Origin: DASWHX01 sp036397995
GTDB lineage: Bacteria; Bacteroidota; Bacteroidia; Cytophagales; Cyclobacteriaceae
DNA: 23,450 bases
Direction: 5' to 3'
Assembly: GCA_036397995.1 (NCBI GenBank)
Contig: DASWHX010000261.1
Span: forward strand, 1-23,450
The translations under genes and the position numbers were made by a program. Positions within the stretch are counted from its first letter, which is position 1. Each line of letters begins with the position of its first letter. Shown piece by piece: positions 1 through 8,714 of the stretch. The notes under the pieces were generated by a model. It was not told the origin of the DNA and did no database searches. It was given only the letters and a program-made list of their open reading frames with translations.

Positions 1-879
1 TAAAGCTACAGCCATTCCGATATTGATATCTTTCTTCCTGATGATTTTGGTTCCATCCACCTGGATGTTGATCATTGGATAGTCTTTTATCGCCCGGATG
101 ACGGCGTCAATCATGATGGGTGTGAATGTCAGGTTATCGCCTTCTTTTTGCTTGAATTCGTTTTTATATTTATTTCTCCAGGCCACAATATTGGAAACAT
201 CCGCCTCCACAAAGGAAGTGACATGGGGAGAAGTACGCTTTGATTCAACCATTCGTTCAGCAATCATCTTACGCATGCGATCCATCTCGATGATCTCATC
301 TTGTCCGGATGAGATTACAGAGAATGATGAGGTCTCCTGGTAAGCAGGCATAAGTACACCGCCAGACTTGCGCTGTTCAACATACGCCAGGATATCATAT
401 TTCGTAAGCCGGCCCTTTTTACCCGAACCGGGCACAGCTTCCAGCTCTATTAAAGGAATTTGCTCCTGTTTGGCAATACTCTTCACCAATGGAGAGTAAA
501 ACCGGGTTGATTTCTGTCCATTGGAACCATTATTTGAAATCGTTTCTACTGGTGCTGCGACAGGTTCTGGCCTGGATTCTTGCTTTACTTCTTTTTTTTC
601 TTCCCGGGCGGGGGCTTTAGTTGTGACGGTATCGTCACCTTCGGTTACAATAATAGCAATGGGTTTACCAACCGGTACAACATCGCCTTCTTTGGCCAAA
701 ATTTCTTTAAGAATACCAGCATGCGTTGCAGGAACTTCTGTATCTACTTTGTCGGTGGCTACCTCCAGAACGGATTCATCCTGATCAATTTTGTCACCTT
801 CTTTTTTCAGCCAGGTTAATACCGTGGCTTCCATAATACTTTCGCCCATTTTGGGCATCAACATTTCAACTAAAGCCAT
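1..879 (-). CDS. 2-oxoacid dehydrogenase E2 (dihydrolipoamide acyltransferase), C-terminus off window
   Basis: Translating the reverse complement from the ATG at 879 gives 293 residues, open to the window edge. Residues 1-78 are a biotinyl/lipoyl domain with the motif ATDKVD; Lys44 is the expected lipoylation site. A Pro/Glu/Lys-rich linker (about 82-125) follows, then a peripheral subunit-binding domain (about 127-168: SPLVKSIAKQ, GSGKKGRLTKYDI). The acyltransferase catalytic domain starts near residue 195 (RMRKMIAERM, HVTSFVEADV). The catalytic HxxxD motif lies outside the window. The protein is the core of a cytosolic pyruvate, 2-oxoglutarate or branched-chain 2-oxoacid dehydrogenase complex; the visible part does not settle which. 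A single lipoyl domain and the sequence style suit the branched-chain or generic E2 of Bacteroidota. It follows cinA after 46 bases on the same strand and may be co-transcribed with it. Confidence 0.93.
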   Translation of the reverse strand, partial: MALVEMLMPKMGESIMEATVLTWLKKEGDKIDQDESVLEVATDKVDTEVPATHAGILKEILAKEGDVVPVGKPIAIIVTEGDDTVTTKAPAREEKKEVKQESRPEPVAAPVETISNNGSNGQKSTRFYSPLVKSIAKQEQIPLIELEAVPGSGKKGRLTKYDILAYVEQRKSGGVLMPAYQETSSFSVISSGQDEIIEMDRMRKMIAERMVESKRTSPHVTSFVEADVSNIVAWRNKYKNEFKQKEGDNLTFTPIMIDAVIRAIKDYPMINIQVDGTKIIRKKDINIGMAVAL

Positions 880-925
880 TAAAAAAGTTAATTATTCTTC
901 AAATTTAGCATATACAGGCAAGTAT

Positions 926-2179
926 TCAATCGATTTCGAGCAATCTTTGCCACAACATAAACAGAGCAGCCAGTGTAGAAAAATGGATATTGGCCTCTCT
1001 GTCTCCGCCAAACGAAAATCTTTTGGCGTGAGTACCCCAGGGACCGGCCAATCCAATCCAGACTGTCCCCACCGGTTTGTCTTCCGTACCGCCACCAGGT
1101 CCAGCTACTCCACTCGTTGAGATTCCAATGTCTGCTTCAAACAATGATTTTACATTATCAGCCAATTGTATTACGGTATTTTCACTTACTGCTCCTTCCG
1201 TAAAAAGGGTCTCTTTGTTCACGTTAAGTATCGCACTTTTAAATTGATTGTGATAGGGAATTACACATCCCTGGAAATAATCTGAACTGCCTGCCACGGA
1301 AGTTATGGTTTTGCTCAGGTTGCCGCCGGTACAACTTTCGGCACAGGCTACTTTCAGTTTCTTGCTCCTCAGGCTATTCCCAACAGCGCCGGCTAATGTA
1401 TCCTTATCATATCCATAAATATGCACGCCGATTAATTGCTTTAACTTTTCTATTTCAATTGAAATAAGTTCATCGATTTCAGATTCCCTGGCACCAATAC
1501 AGGTTAGTCGCAATTTTACATCACCAAGGCCAGGGAGATAGGCAAGTTTGAGTTCAAGTGGCAAATTATTTTCCCATTCTTTTATTTTATCAGAAAGATA
1601 GGATTCGCCAATACCAATGGTTTTAATTATTTTATGTTTGATAAATGGAGTGGGAAAATACTCTTTAATCCCTGGTATAACTTGCCCCCTCATTAAATGT
1701 TTCATTTCACGGGGAACGCCGGGCATGGATACAAATATTTTTCCATCTTCTTCGAACCACATCCCCGGGGCAGACCCTTTCGGATTTGTAAGGGGTTTAC
1801 ATTTTTCAGGCAACTCAGCCTGATGCTTGTTGGTCTCAGAGAGTTCCCTACCGAATTTTTTGAAGAGTTCAGTTATATGTTTGAGCTGATCATCATTTAG
1901 CACTAATTCGCAATTGAAGAATTTGGCAAGACAAGGTCTTGTCAGATCGTCAGAAGTAGGTCCCAGGCCGCCCGTAATCAAAATCAGATTTGCCCTGGAT
2001 TTAGCTTCTTTGAAAACATTGAGGATATCTTCCTCATTATCACCAACGGTGGTTCGCCAGCGTGTTTTAATCCCTATTAAATCCAGTTCCGAGCTGATCC
2101 ATTGTGAATTTGTGTCAGAAATTTGCCCGTAAAGTATTTCATCGCCGATGGTAATTATTTCGGCATAAACATTGTTCAT
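926..2179 (-). CDS. cinA: CinA-family protein (nicotinamide-nucleotide amidohydrolase)
   Basis: The protein has 417 residues, the usual full length for CinA. The N-terminal half is a MoCF/molybdopterin-binding-like domain with TIGDEIL (residues 10-16) and GGLGPTSDDLT (70-80). In characterised CinA proteins this half is linked to ADP-ribose pyrophosphatase activity. The C-terminal half (from about 260) is the PncC amidase domain with ESCTGG (281-286), SVAGSSDYF and GVAGPGGGT (357-365). It hydrolyses nicotinamide mononucleotide to nicotinate mononucleotide in pyridine nucleotide recycling. Both halves appear intact. The ATG at 2179 gives the canonical start (VYAEIITIGDEIL). The protein is cytosolic. 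It is divergent from the DUF4197 gene across a 77-base gap, in which no clear promoter consensus was seen. The competence link in the family name need not apply here. Confidence 0.95.
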   Translation of the reverse strand: MNNVYAEIITIGDEILYGQISDTNSQWISSELDLIGIKTRWRTTVGDNEEDILNVFKEAKSRANLILITGGLGPTSDDLTRPCLAKFFNCELVLNDDQLKHITELFKKFGRELSETNKHQAELPEKCKPLTNPKGSAPGMWFEEDGKIFVSMPGVPREMKHLMRGQVIPGIKEYFPTPFIKHKIIKTIGIGESYLSDKIKEWENNLPLELKLAYLPGLGDVKLRLTCIGARESEIDELISIEIEKLKQLIGVHIYGYDKDTLAGAVGNSLRSKKLKVACAESCTGGNLSKTITSVAGSSDYFQGCVIPYHNQFKSAILNVNKETLFTEGAVSENTVIQLADNVKSLFEADIGISTSGVAGPGGGTEDKPVGTVWIGLAGPWGTHAKRFSFGGDREANIHFSTLAALFMLWQRLLEID

Positions 2180-2256
2180 AAAATAACTTTTGAATCTTAT
2201 TGATTTAGGAAATGTAGATAAATCTCATCAATTTTTCTTTGAAAATCCTCGAAACT

Positions 2257-2982
2257 ATGAAGACGTTCAAAATTTTGATTATTGCTACGGGTTTGTGCAT
2301 CAGTTGTCCCGCGAGTGCTTACCAGGTTAAGGGTCTCTTTAAAAAAGCGGAAAAGGCATTGACCAACTCCGGTTTATCGGAAGAAGAAATTGGAAAAGGT
2401 TTGCGCGAAGCTTTGATAAAAGGAATTTCGGTCGGTTCTGATCTGGCAAGCCAGCTGGATGGTTACTTCGGAAATCCATCTATCAAACTTCCTTTTCCTC
2501 CGGATGCTCAAAGGGTGGAAACCACGCTTCGTAATATGGGCTTTGGGGCAAAAGTTGATGAATTCATTTTGACATTAAACCGTGGAGCGGAAAAGGCAGC
2601 CAAAGAATCTAAAGACATATTTATTGAAGCAATCAGAGCAATGACTATTCAGGATGCATTGGGTATTTTAAAAGGGGAAGATGATGCTGCCACTCAGTAT
2701 CTGATGCGAACGACTTCACAAACTCTTTTCAGAAAATTTCAACCTATAATAAAGAGAGCGTTAGACGAGGTTAATGCAACCCGTTATTATGCCGACTTGG
2801 TAAATACTTATAATAAAGTCCCGCTTGTTCGAAAAGCAAATCCTGATCTGGATGAATATGCAACCAATAAAGCTATTGAAGGTTTATTTTATTTGATTGC
2901 TATCGAAGAAGGAAAAATCAGGAAAGACCCATTGGCCAGAACTTCTGACATTCTCAAAAAAGTTTTTAGTCAACAAGATTAA
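2257..2982 (+). CDS. Secreted DUF4197 family protein
   Basis: From the ATG at 2257 the product has 241 residues and begins with a clean signal peptide (MKTFKILIIATGLC, cleavage probably after PASA). The mature part is mostly helical. It matches the DUF4197 pattern: an N-terminal LSEEEIGKGLREALIKG stretch, then KLPFPPDAQRVETTL, the MTIQDALGIL segment, GEDDAATQYLM and a closing ATNKAIEGLFYL helix. The function of the family is unknown; it is usually a single-domain periplasmic or surface protein. A TTG at 2239 would add six residues before the signal peptide and is less likely to be the start. The stop codon overlaps the stop of the convergent subtilase gene in the sequence TTAA at 2979-2982, so no terminator can lie between the two genes. 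Confidence 0.85.
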   Translation: MKTFKILIIATGLCISCPASAYQVKGLFKKAEKALTNSGLSEEEIGKGLREALIKGISVGSDLASQLDGYFGNPSIKLPFPPDAQRVETTLRNMGFGAKVDEFILTLNRGAEKAAKESKDIFIEAIRAMTIQDALGILKGEDDAATQYLMRTTSQTLFRKFQPIIKRALDEVNATRYYADLVNTYNKVPLVRKANPDLDEYATNKAIEGLFYLIAIEEGKIRKDPLARTSDILKKVFSQQD

Positions 2983-5900
2983 TTCTCAACTTGTATGCGG
3001 AAAGATTTCTGATGCTGAGAGGAAATTACATTTACCAGGTAGATACCATTTGAAGTATTTTCATTAAGCAAAATCATTACTCCCTCCGGCATTTTTGTGA
3101 TTTGAAATTCGATTCCTTTTCCTGTTAAATCCAAAATTTCAACTTTACCTGGCGTGAGTCCTGATATAAAGAATTGATTATTTCTAACCGGATTCGGAAA
3201 ATAGATAAGAGTTCCATCACTTTCATCAAAGGAGGTGATATCCGCAACCAGTACCGAGCCAAGAGTTGTCGAATTGCAGCCAAGAGAATCCGTTACTGTA
3301 AGTTGAACGGGATAAAGTCCGGGTAGCAGGAAGCTTACCGTAGGATTTATGACTGAGGAGAAACCCGCGGAACTGAAATCCCAGGAATAGCTGGATAAGA
3401 GTTTTTCTTCCGCCTGGAATTCTATTTGGCTGATTCCGTTACTCATGAGGGTATCCTTCAGTGGTGTAAAACCGGAATTCGGAAAACTAATTTTAATTTC
3501 AAATTTCGCCGGTGCGCTTTCCAGGAGCGAGTCAATTGAAGTAAAATAAAAAATACTGTCGCGATCAAGATTTGTTAGTTCCAGGTACCTTCCTTTTTGG
3601 ATAATTTCATTTTTGTTATTATAGAAGACAAAAATGGATCCCGGTTCGGGTATCAACGAGGCAAAACTATTTTGACAAATTGTAATCATTTCCTCTTTAG
3701 GTGCTGGAGAAATCTTTAATGGGATAGATTTAACCAGGCTGTCAAGACATCCAAATTCCGAAGCGACTCTTTGTTTTATTAGCAACTCATTTAATCCGCT
3801 GTAATTTACAATCTGAGTATCACCGGATCCCAGGTAAGTATCTCCTAAATACCATTCACTCGAAACGCCGGGAGTTTCTGAGTTCAGCTGCAATACTGTT
3901 GGCGACTCAAAGTGGGTAGTGTCAATTGAGAAGTCAAACCCAGTCATTAAATTTTCGATGATGACATCAACCCGGGTTGGCAGACTTTCAGGTTTAAGGC
4001 CCACCTGGGTGAGATAAAAAGTGGTATCGCTAATCAAGTCATCAGTGAAAATTTCAGATCCCGATGCAACCGGAGGGGAGATAGAATCAACATAAAGATT
4101 TAGAATTTTACCTGAATCAGAGAAAGAAAGATTTTCTCCATAGCAAATGATAATAAACTCCGGGAATACCGGTTTTTCATAACTTTCAATTACAGAAAGA
4201 TGCTTAGTTATGCTTTCCTCACAACCGAGATTATCGGTTGATGTAAGTTCAATATTATAAGTCCCCGGAAGGGAATATTCGGGTTTTGCATCGTTGTTTA
4301 TACTTCCATATCCATTTCCAAAATCCCAGGTTCGGGAAATACTACCTGTCGTAATATCCTGAACTGCAATACTGCTTTTTTCTCCTGGATGGAGCACCAG
4401 GGAGGCAGAAGACATGATAAAGTCTACATTAGCATAATGCAGGTCCACCTGAATTGAATAAGACTCTTCTTCAAGCTCATTAATCAGGGAAGTGATATAA
4501 TAGGTTTGCTGATTCTGAAGAGCGGGAGTAATAAATTCATTTCCTGTGAACAATAAGTCAGTATGTTGTGCATCACTGAACAGTTTAAAGTCATTCAGAT
4601 TTGCAGGATTTATTACCGCGCTCTCTCCTTCACAGGCCAGGAAAGTTTCTAATTCAGGATGGTATTGAGAATAGGCATCATATCTGGTTTCGGCCAGACT
4701 AACTTTTGCTTCCAGGTCCGTCAGTGATGTTCCGAAAATAATGGAAAAAGCAATCGTGACACTTTCCAGTGGAGCAATAACCGGGATTACGGCACCGAAT
4801 ACAATGGCTACATCATTTCCGCTGCCGTTAACTCCAGCATCGGTTTGAGTAAGGCCTTCATTCATAAATTGAAATTTTTCCGTATCACCAAAGGTGATTC
4901 CAATATCAGGTACGTTGCCGTTGAAATTGCCAAAATCTATACCACGCGATACGGGGTTTTGGTTGGTGAGTAATGCAATTCCGAAGGCTTCATTGTCAGA
5001 GTATATATATCCAAGTTTACTGTCGGAAGAAAAACTCGTCTTATTTTGAGTATAATCCTCAAGATCGATGTCAAGGAACATTCCAAAATCAAAACCATTA
5101 ATAGATTCAGGATTTAAATTTGTTACACGGTATTCCAGAATCATGAAATCCTGATCTTCAGCATTTTTCCAACCTAACAATTTCTCATCGATTCGGATTC
5201 CTATTGCTGTAGCAGAAGGCTTCTCTTCAATCCGCAATCTGTAATCAATATCTGAGTAAGGCGTTTGATGGGATTTTACAAAGCGTATCGTTTCAAAATC
5301 ATCATCTTGAGTATAGGTAACAAAATCATTGATGACTGTTCCTGATACATGGGATGCATCTGTTGCCGCGATTATACCCGCGTGCCACCCATAATCAATA
5401 TTCTGGAATCTTAGCGAGTGACCGTTGTAATAATCGTCAAAATATCCAAGATGTCCTGTGCTGTTTGCAGTCCATGTAATTTTTTCATTATTGAATTCAA
5501 TAAAGTCAGGACCATTTCTGAATGGCAGCATTTGAAAATCAACATAAGCTCCGCTTTCGAAAGAGAAATAGAGTTGCAAAAATTCGGAGGGTGGAGTTAA
5601 TTCATCTATCTTAACCGAGAAAGAATAAGATATGCTGGTTTCTAAAGTATTTAATGAATTCAGGGTTATTGATTGAGACACCATCGTAATATTACTGCTA
5701 AGAGTATTCAGGGCTATGGTCAGCGGGGAACTAATGGGATCAAGAAAATTTTTGAAAACAACCTCAAAGTGCAATGAGTCGTCATAAAAAGGCTGAATAA
5801 AATCCGGTTGAATAAATGCACGGACCACAGGTCCAGCGGATGATTCCAGGGCTTTTCGCATATTTACCCGGCCTTTTCCCAGTAAGCCAAAGAAATTCTC

Positions 5901-7094
5901 ATTACCAGGAACAGAATAAATATCATCCGCAGAAACCCGGATTTTTTCCATTATTTGCAGCGCATTTAAGAGTGGAAAACTTTGTCTTACCAGTGCCGCC
6001 AGACCTGAAACAAGCGGTGCAGCCAGGGAACTCCCCCAACTATTCGCATAACCGTTGGTAGGTTGAGTAGTGTAAATATCGATCCCGGGGGCCGACAGAT
6101 CAATATATTCGCTAATTGTACCCCAGTCAGTTTTTTGATCAGAGGAATTGGTGGATCCTACAGATAAAACGTTATCATAAGAAGCGGGGTAGAAGGCCAG
6201 ATGTTCATTGGTATTTCCCGCGGCGGCGATTATCACTGCATCAAAATCTATGGCTGCGTAATTGATAATGTCCTGTTCAAATTGTGAGTATTCTCCTGCA
6301 TCACCCCAGGAAAGGTTAATAACTTTTGCTCCTTGTTCAACTGCATAGACGATTGCTTCATACGCGCCGGTCAGCTCATTCAGAGCGGTAGAGTGAATTT
6401 TGATAGGCATGTATTTTGAATTGTAACCGGTTCCGGCACCACCCAAAGTATTATTTGCGGCAGCAAATCCTGCTCCGGCTACAATTGTTCCATGAGCTTG
6501 CGACAACGAGGAAGGGTCATTATCATTATCTCCAAAATCCCAGCCAATGAAGTTATCAATGTACCCATCATTATCATTATCAATACCATCAACAGGATCA
6601 TTGTCATTTGTGTAGAAGGTATTCGCCAAATCTTCATGGCTTAAATCGAATCCGGTGTCTATGATTGCGGTGATAACCGGATTTGGAGCAGGGGAAATTA
6701 AGTCCCAGCCAAGGTATGCAGACATTGCCGCAAGATGCCATTGCTCAGATCCCGGTTGTGCCGCGGGATCATCCGGCACAAATAGAGGTCTGTAGGTCTT
6801 TTCTTTTTCAAGAATTTCAATATCAGGGTTGGATTTAAGAATTTTAATTATTTCCCCGGTTGAAAACTTTGCCTTGATCCTGTGGTAATTCCGCAATCGT
6901 GATCCTGGTTTTCTCCCTGGAAAGACGGGCTCCATTTCATTGGCAAAACCTCTTGATTTAAGCCACTGGGCGACTGCCTGGATCTTCCCTTCTTTTATTT
7001 TTAGGATAAAAGATTCTTCTGTTGAATTATTTGATTGAGTAAACTGCAGGTGAGTGAGTGATACTAAAAGAAAGAAAGTGAGCGAAGATTTCAT
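2979..7094 (-). CDS. Subtilisin-like (S8) serine protease with Ig/PKD repeats and T9SS type A sorting domain
   Basis: The protein has 1371 residues. Residues 1-20 are a signal peptide (LTFFLLVSL core). About 25-105 looks like a propeptide (LKIKEGKIQAVAQWL, STGEIIKILKSNPDI). The S8 catalytic domain spans about 115-415. Its triad reads Asp146 (IIDTG), His201 (AHGTIVAG) and Ser356 (GSSLAAP), with oxyanion Asn294 (AAAGN). The usual GTS is GSS here, which keeps the nucleophile. DNDND clusters at 172-176 and 189-193 could bind calcium. A beta-rich stretch of unknown type covers about 420-810. Three tandem Ig-like plus PKD-like repeats follow (815-1286). A sorting domain of about 75 residues closes the protein (YFPNPV, GLTPGKVEILDLTGK, NGIYLVNV). 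It should cross the outer membrane through the type IX system and be released or anchored at the surface. Substrates are unknown; nutrient protein degradation is the simplest guess. Confidence 0.95.
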   Translation of the reverse strand: MKSSLTFFLLVSLTHLQFTQSNNSTEESFILKIKEGKIQAVAQWLKSRGFANEMEPVFPGRKPGSRLRNYHRIKAKFSTGEIIKILKSNPDIEILEKEKTYRPLFVPDDPAAQPGSEQWHLAAMSAYLGWDLISPAPNPVITAIIDTGFDLSHEDLANTFYTNDNDPVDGIDNDNDGYIDNFIGWDFGDNDNDPSSLSQAHGTIVAGAGFAAANNTLGGAGTGYNSKYMPIKIHSTALNELTGAYEAIVYAVEQGAKVINLSWGDAGEYSQFEQDIINYAAIDFDAVIIAAAGNTNEHLAFYPASYDNVLSVGSTNSSDQKTDWGTISEYIDLSAPGIDIYTTQPTNGYANSWGSSLAAPLVSGLAALVRQSFPLLNALQIMEKIRVSADDIYSVPGNENFFGLLGKGRVNMRKALESSAGPVVRAFIQPDFIQPFYDDSLHFEVVFKNFLDPISSPLTIALNTLSSNITMVSQSITLNSLNTLETSISYSFSVKIDELTPPSEFLQLYFSFESGAYVDFQMLPFRNGPDFIEFNNEKITWTANSTGHLGYFDDYYNGHSLRFQNIDYGWHAGIIAATDASHVSGTVINDFVTYTQDDDFETIRFVKSHQTPYSDIDYRLRIEEKPSATAIGIRIDEKLLGWKNAEDQDFMILEYRVTNLNPESINGFDFGMFLDIDLEDYTQNKTSFSSDSKLGYIYSDNEAFGIALLTNQNPVSRGIDFGNFNGNVPDIGITFGDTEKFQFMNEGLTQTDAGVNGSGNDVAIVFGAVIPVIAPLESVTIAFSIIFGTSLTDLEAKVSLAETRYDAYSQYHPELETFLACEGESAVINPANLNDFKLFSDAQHTDLLFTGNEFITPALQNQQTYYITSLINELEEESYSIQVDLHYANVDFIMSSASLVLHPGEKSSIAVQDITTGSISRTWDFGNGYGSINNDAKPEYSLPGTYNIELTSTDNLGCEESITKHLSVIESYEKPVFPEFIIICYGENLSFSDSGKILNLYVDSISPPVASGSEIFTDDLISDTTFYLTQVGLKPESLPTRVDVIIENLMTGFDFSIDTTHFESPTVLQLNSETPGVSSEWYLGDTYLGSGDTQIVNYSGLNELLIKQRVASEFGCLDSLVKSIPLKISPAPKEEMITICQNSFASLIPEPGSIFVFYNNKNEIIQKGRYLELTNLDRDSIFYFTSIDSLLESAPAKFEIKISFPNSGFTPLKDTLMSNGISQIEFQAEEKLLSSYSWDFSSAGFSSVINPTVSFLLPGLYPVQLTVTDSLGCNSTTLGSVLVADITSFDESDGTLIYFPNPVRNNQFFISGLTPGKVEILDLTGKGIEFQITKMPEGVMILLNENTSNGIYLVNVISSQHQKSFRIQVEN
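3237..4652 (-). repeat. Three tandem ~155-residue Ig-like/PKD-like protein repeats in the subtilase
   Basis: The repeats cover residues 815-977, 978-1133 and 1134-1286 of the S8 protease. Each begins with a Cys-containing strand (FLACEGES, IIICYGEN, ITICQNS). Next comes an aromatic-Tyr-Thr strand (TYYITSL, TFYLTQV, IFYFTSI), then a Glu-rich turn into a beta strand (SIQVDL, RVDVII, KFEIKI). A PKD-like half follows, ending in an aromatic/Gly-Cys motif (DNLGCEES, SEFGCLDS, DSLGCNST). WDFG and WDFS PKD signatures are present in copies 1 and 3; copy 2 has EWYLGD instead. The copies have diverged strongly at the amino-acid level, so this is an old duplication and not a recent DNA repeat. Confidence 0.8.
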
Positions 7095-7429
7095 TAAAAT
7101 TCCATTTATTGTCTAGTGCGGGTCTGTAGATAATGCCTGCTATAATAAATTTGAAAAAACATATATTTCAACAAAAATACAGTTAAAAGCTTATTATTAA
7201 TTAGATAAGTAATGTTATCATAAAAAAGGTGAGGAAAAATTAATTGGAATGTTAATATTCAGGTTCTTTTACAACTTTCCAGCGTCCAGGAACATCCTTA
7301 AATCAGAAAACAATTAGCGCAAGCAAGTACTGTAGTACATTTTTTGCTCGTTAAGTAACCAATAACAACAAAAGACAGTATTAGTAATTACCAGGTAATC
7401 CGTCAAAATCCCAAAATAACCCCAAAGTC
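7095..7429. other. 335-base divergent intergenic region between the subtilase and the MacA-like gene
   Basis: No credible gene was found in this A+T-rich stretch, which must hold the promoters for both flanking genes. Visible elements are a plus-strand TAAATTTG at 7146-7153, a minus-strand TATTTTTG at 7179-7172, and a short inverted repeat GATAA/TTATC at 7204-7219 with a six-base spacer. An imperfect hairpin built on GTAC-TGTA-GTAC lies at 7327-7338. None has a matching -33 element at good spacing, so the true start sites are not fixed. Confidence 0.6.
7172..7179 (-). promoter_or_regulatory. Possible -7 element for the subtilase gene
   Basis: On the minus strand the sequence reads TATTTTTG, an exact fit to the Bacteroidota -7 consensus TAnnTTTG. 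It would place transcription start about 70 bases before the protease ATG. No TTG/TTTG -33 element is seen 17-23 bases upstream. In A+T-rich DNA such an octamer can arise by chance. Confidence 0.25.
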
Positions 7430-8713
7430 ATGAATAAGCGAATACTAATCGGAGCAGGACTCATAATATCGGTTGTAGTACTTGTACTCATTTACCAATC
7501 CACAAAAGGAAGTTCCAGCGAAGATGTAGAAGTCCTTACAGAAGCCCAGTTTGGAGACTTCATAATTGATGTGACCACCACAGGAGAACTGGAAGCCAAA
7601 AGTTCTGTCAGGATTACCGGGCCTAACGGACTCCAGCAGGCTCAGATCTGGCAGATAAAAATTGATGATATTGTTGAAGAAGGCACACTTGTAAAGAAAG
7701 GAGATTACATCGCTAAGCTGGAGCAAACCCAACTGATGGATAAGATTCAGCAGGAACAAAATGATCTTTCCCAAAGTGACTCAAAATACACCGAGATGAA
7801 ACTGGATACTGCCCTCGAACTACGAAAGGCCCGCGATGAGCTAATTAATCTGGAGTATGAAATTACAACCAAGAAAATTATTGTTGAACAATCAAAATTT
7901 GAACCGCCTGCCACCCAGACAGCCGCGCAAATTGAATTTGAAAAGGCAGAACGTGCTCATAAGCAGGCGTTTGACGGGTATAAATTAAGAAAGGAAAAAG
8001 CTGTCGCACAGATGCAGCAAGCGTGGGCAGAGCGTCAGGAAGACCAAACAAGAGTTGATTTTTTGATGCGGCTGGCCCAGGAATTTACCGTTACCGCTCC
8101 AGAAGACGGTATGGTAATTTATGCCAGGACCTGGAATGGTACCAAAAAAGGAGTCGGAAGTACGGTTCAGGCGTGGGATCCGGTAGTGGCCACGCTTCCG
8201 GATTTGAATAAAATGATTTCAAAGACGTATGTCAATGAGGTTGATATTCGAGTGGTTAAGGTTGGGCAAACTGTTCAGGTTGGTTTAGATGCCTTCCCTA
8301 CAAAAAAACTGACAGGAAAAGTGATCACCGTTGCCAATGTAGGCGAACAAAAACCCAATTCTGATGCAAAAGTCTTCCAGGTAGATATACTCATTAATGA
8401 ATCTGATACAACGCTTAGGCCTGCAATGACCACCAGTAACACTATTATCGCGGAAGTTGTTCCAGGCGTAGTATTTGTTCCGCTTGAAAGCCTGCATTCG
8501 CAGGGAGACACCTTAACCTATGTCATCAAAAAAGATGGACTAACATTTTCAAAACAAGAAGTAAAGGTTGGGAAAACAAATGCTGACAAAGCTGTAATTC
8601 TGGAAGGAGTGAAGCAGGGAGAAATAGTGTATTTATCGAACCCGACAGGTTATGAATCTAAAAGACTTATAAAATTGCCAGAAAAGGGAACGTCGGTAGC
8701 TTCTTCCAATTAG
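7430..8713 (+). CDS. MacA/HlyD-like periplasmic adaptor subunit
   Basis: The protein has 427 residues. A single N-terminal membrane anchor (about 4-22, ILIGAGLIISVVVLVLI) precedes a periplasmic part. Residues about 60-105 form the first half of a lipoyl-like domain (GELEAKSSVRI, VKKGDYIAKLEQTQL). About 105-225 is a long charged helical hairpin (coiled coil) of the kind that reaches an outer-membrane channel. The second lipoyl half follows (FTVTAPEDGMVIYA), then beta-barrel and membrane-proximal domains (VKVGQTVQVGLDAF, FVPLESLHSQGD). The protein should link an inner-membrane transporter to an outer-membrane TolC-like exit duct. It ends one base before the MacB-like permease, so the two are almost certainly one operon and one machine. 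No outer-membrane factor is encoded in the window. Confidence 0.9.
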   Translation: MNKRILIGAGLIISVVVLVLIYQSTKGSSSEDVEVLTEAQFGDFIIDVTTTGELEAKSSVRITGPNGLQQAQIWQIKIDDIVEEGTLVKKGDYIAKLEQTQLMDKIQQEQNDLSQSDSKYTEMKLDTALELRKARDELINLEYEITTKKIIVEQSKFEPPATQTAAQIEFEKAERAHKQAFDGYKLRKEKAVAQMQQAWAERQEDQTRVDFLMRLAQEFTVTAPEDGMVIYARTWNGTKKGVGSTVQAWDPVVATLPDLNKMISKTYVNEVDIRVVKVGQTVQVGLDAFPTKKLTGKVITVANVGEQKPNSDAKVFQVDILINESDTTLRPAMTTSNTIIAEVVPGVVFVPLESLHSQGDTLTYVIKKDGLTFSKQEVKVGKTNADKAVILEGVKQGEIVYLSNPTGYESKRLIKLPEKGTSVASSN

Positions 8714-8714
8714 T

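Noticed and set aside
2239..2256. TTG start for the DUF4197 gene
   Set aside because: It adds six residues ahead of a clean signal peptide that begins at the ATG at 2257; the ATG is the better start.
7327..7338. GTAC-TGTA-GTAC hairpin as a regulatory RNA or terminator
   Set aside because: The stem is short and imperfect when extended, and no transcript is known to end there.
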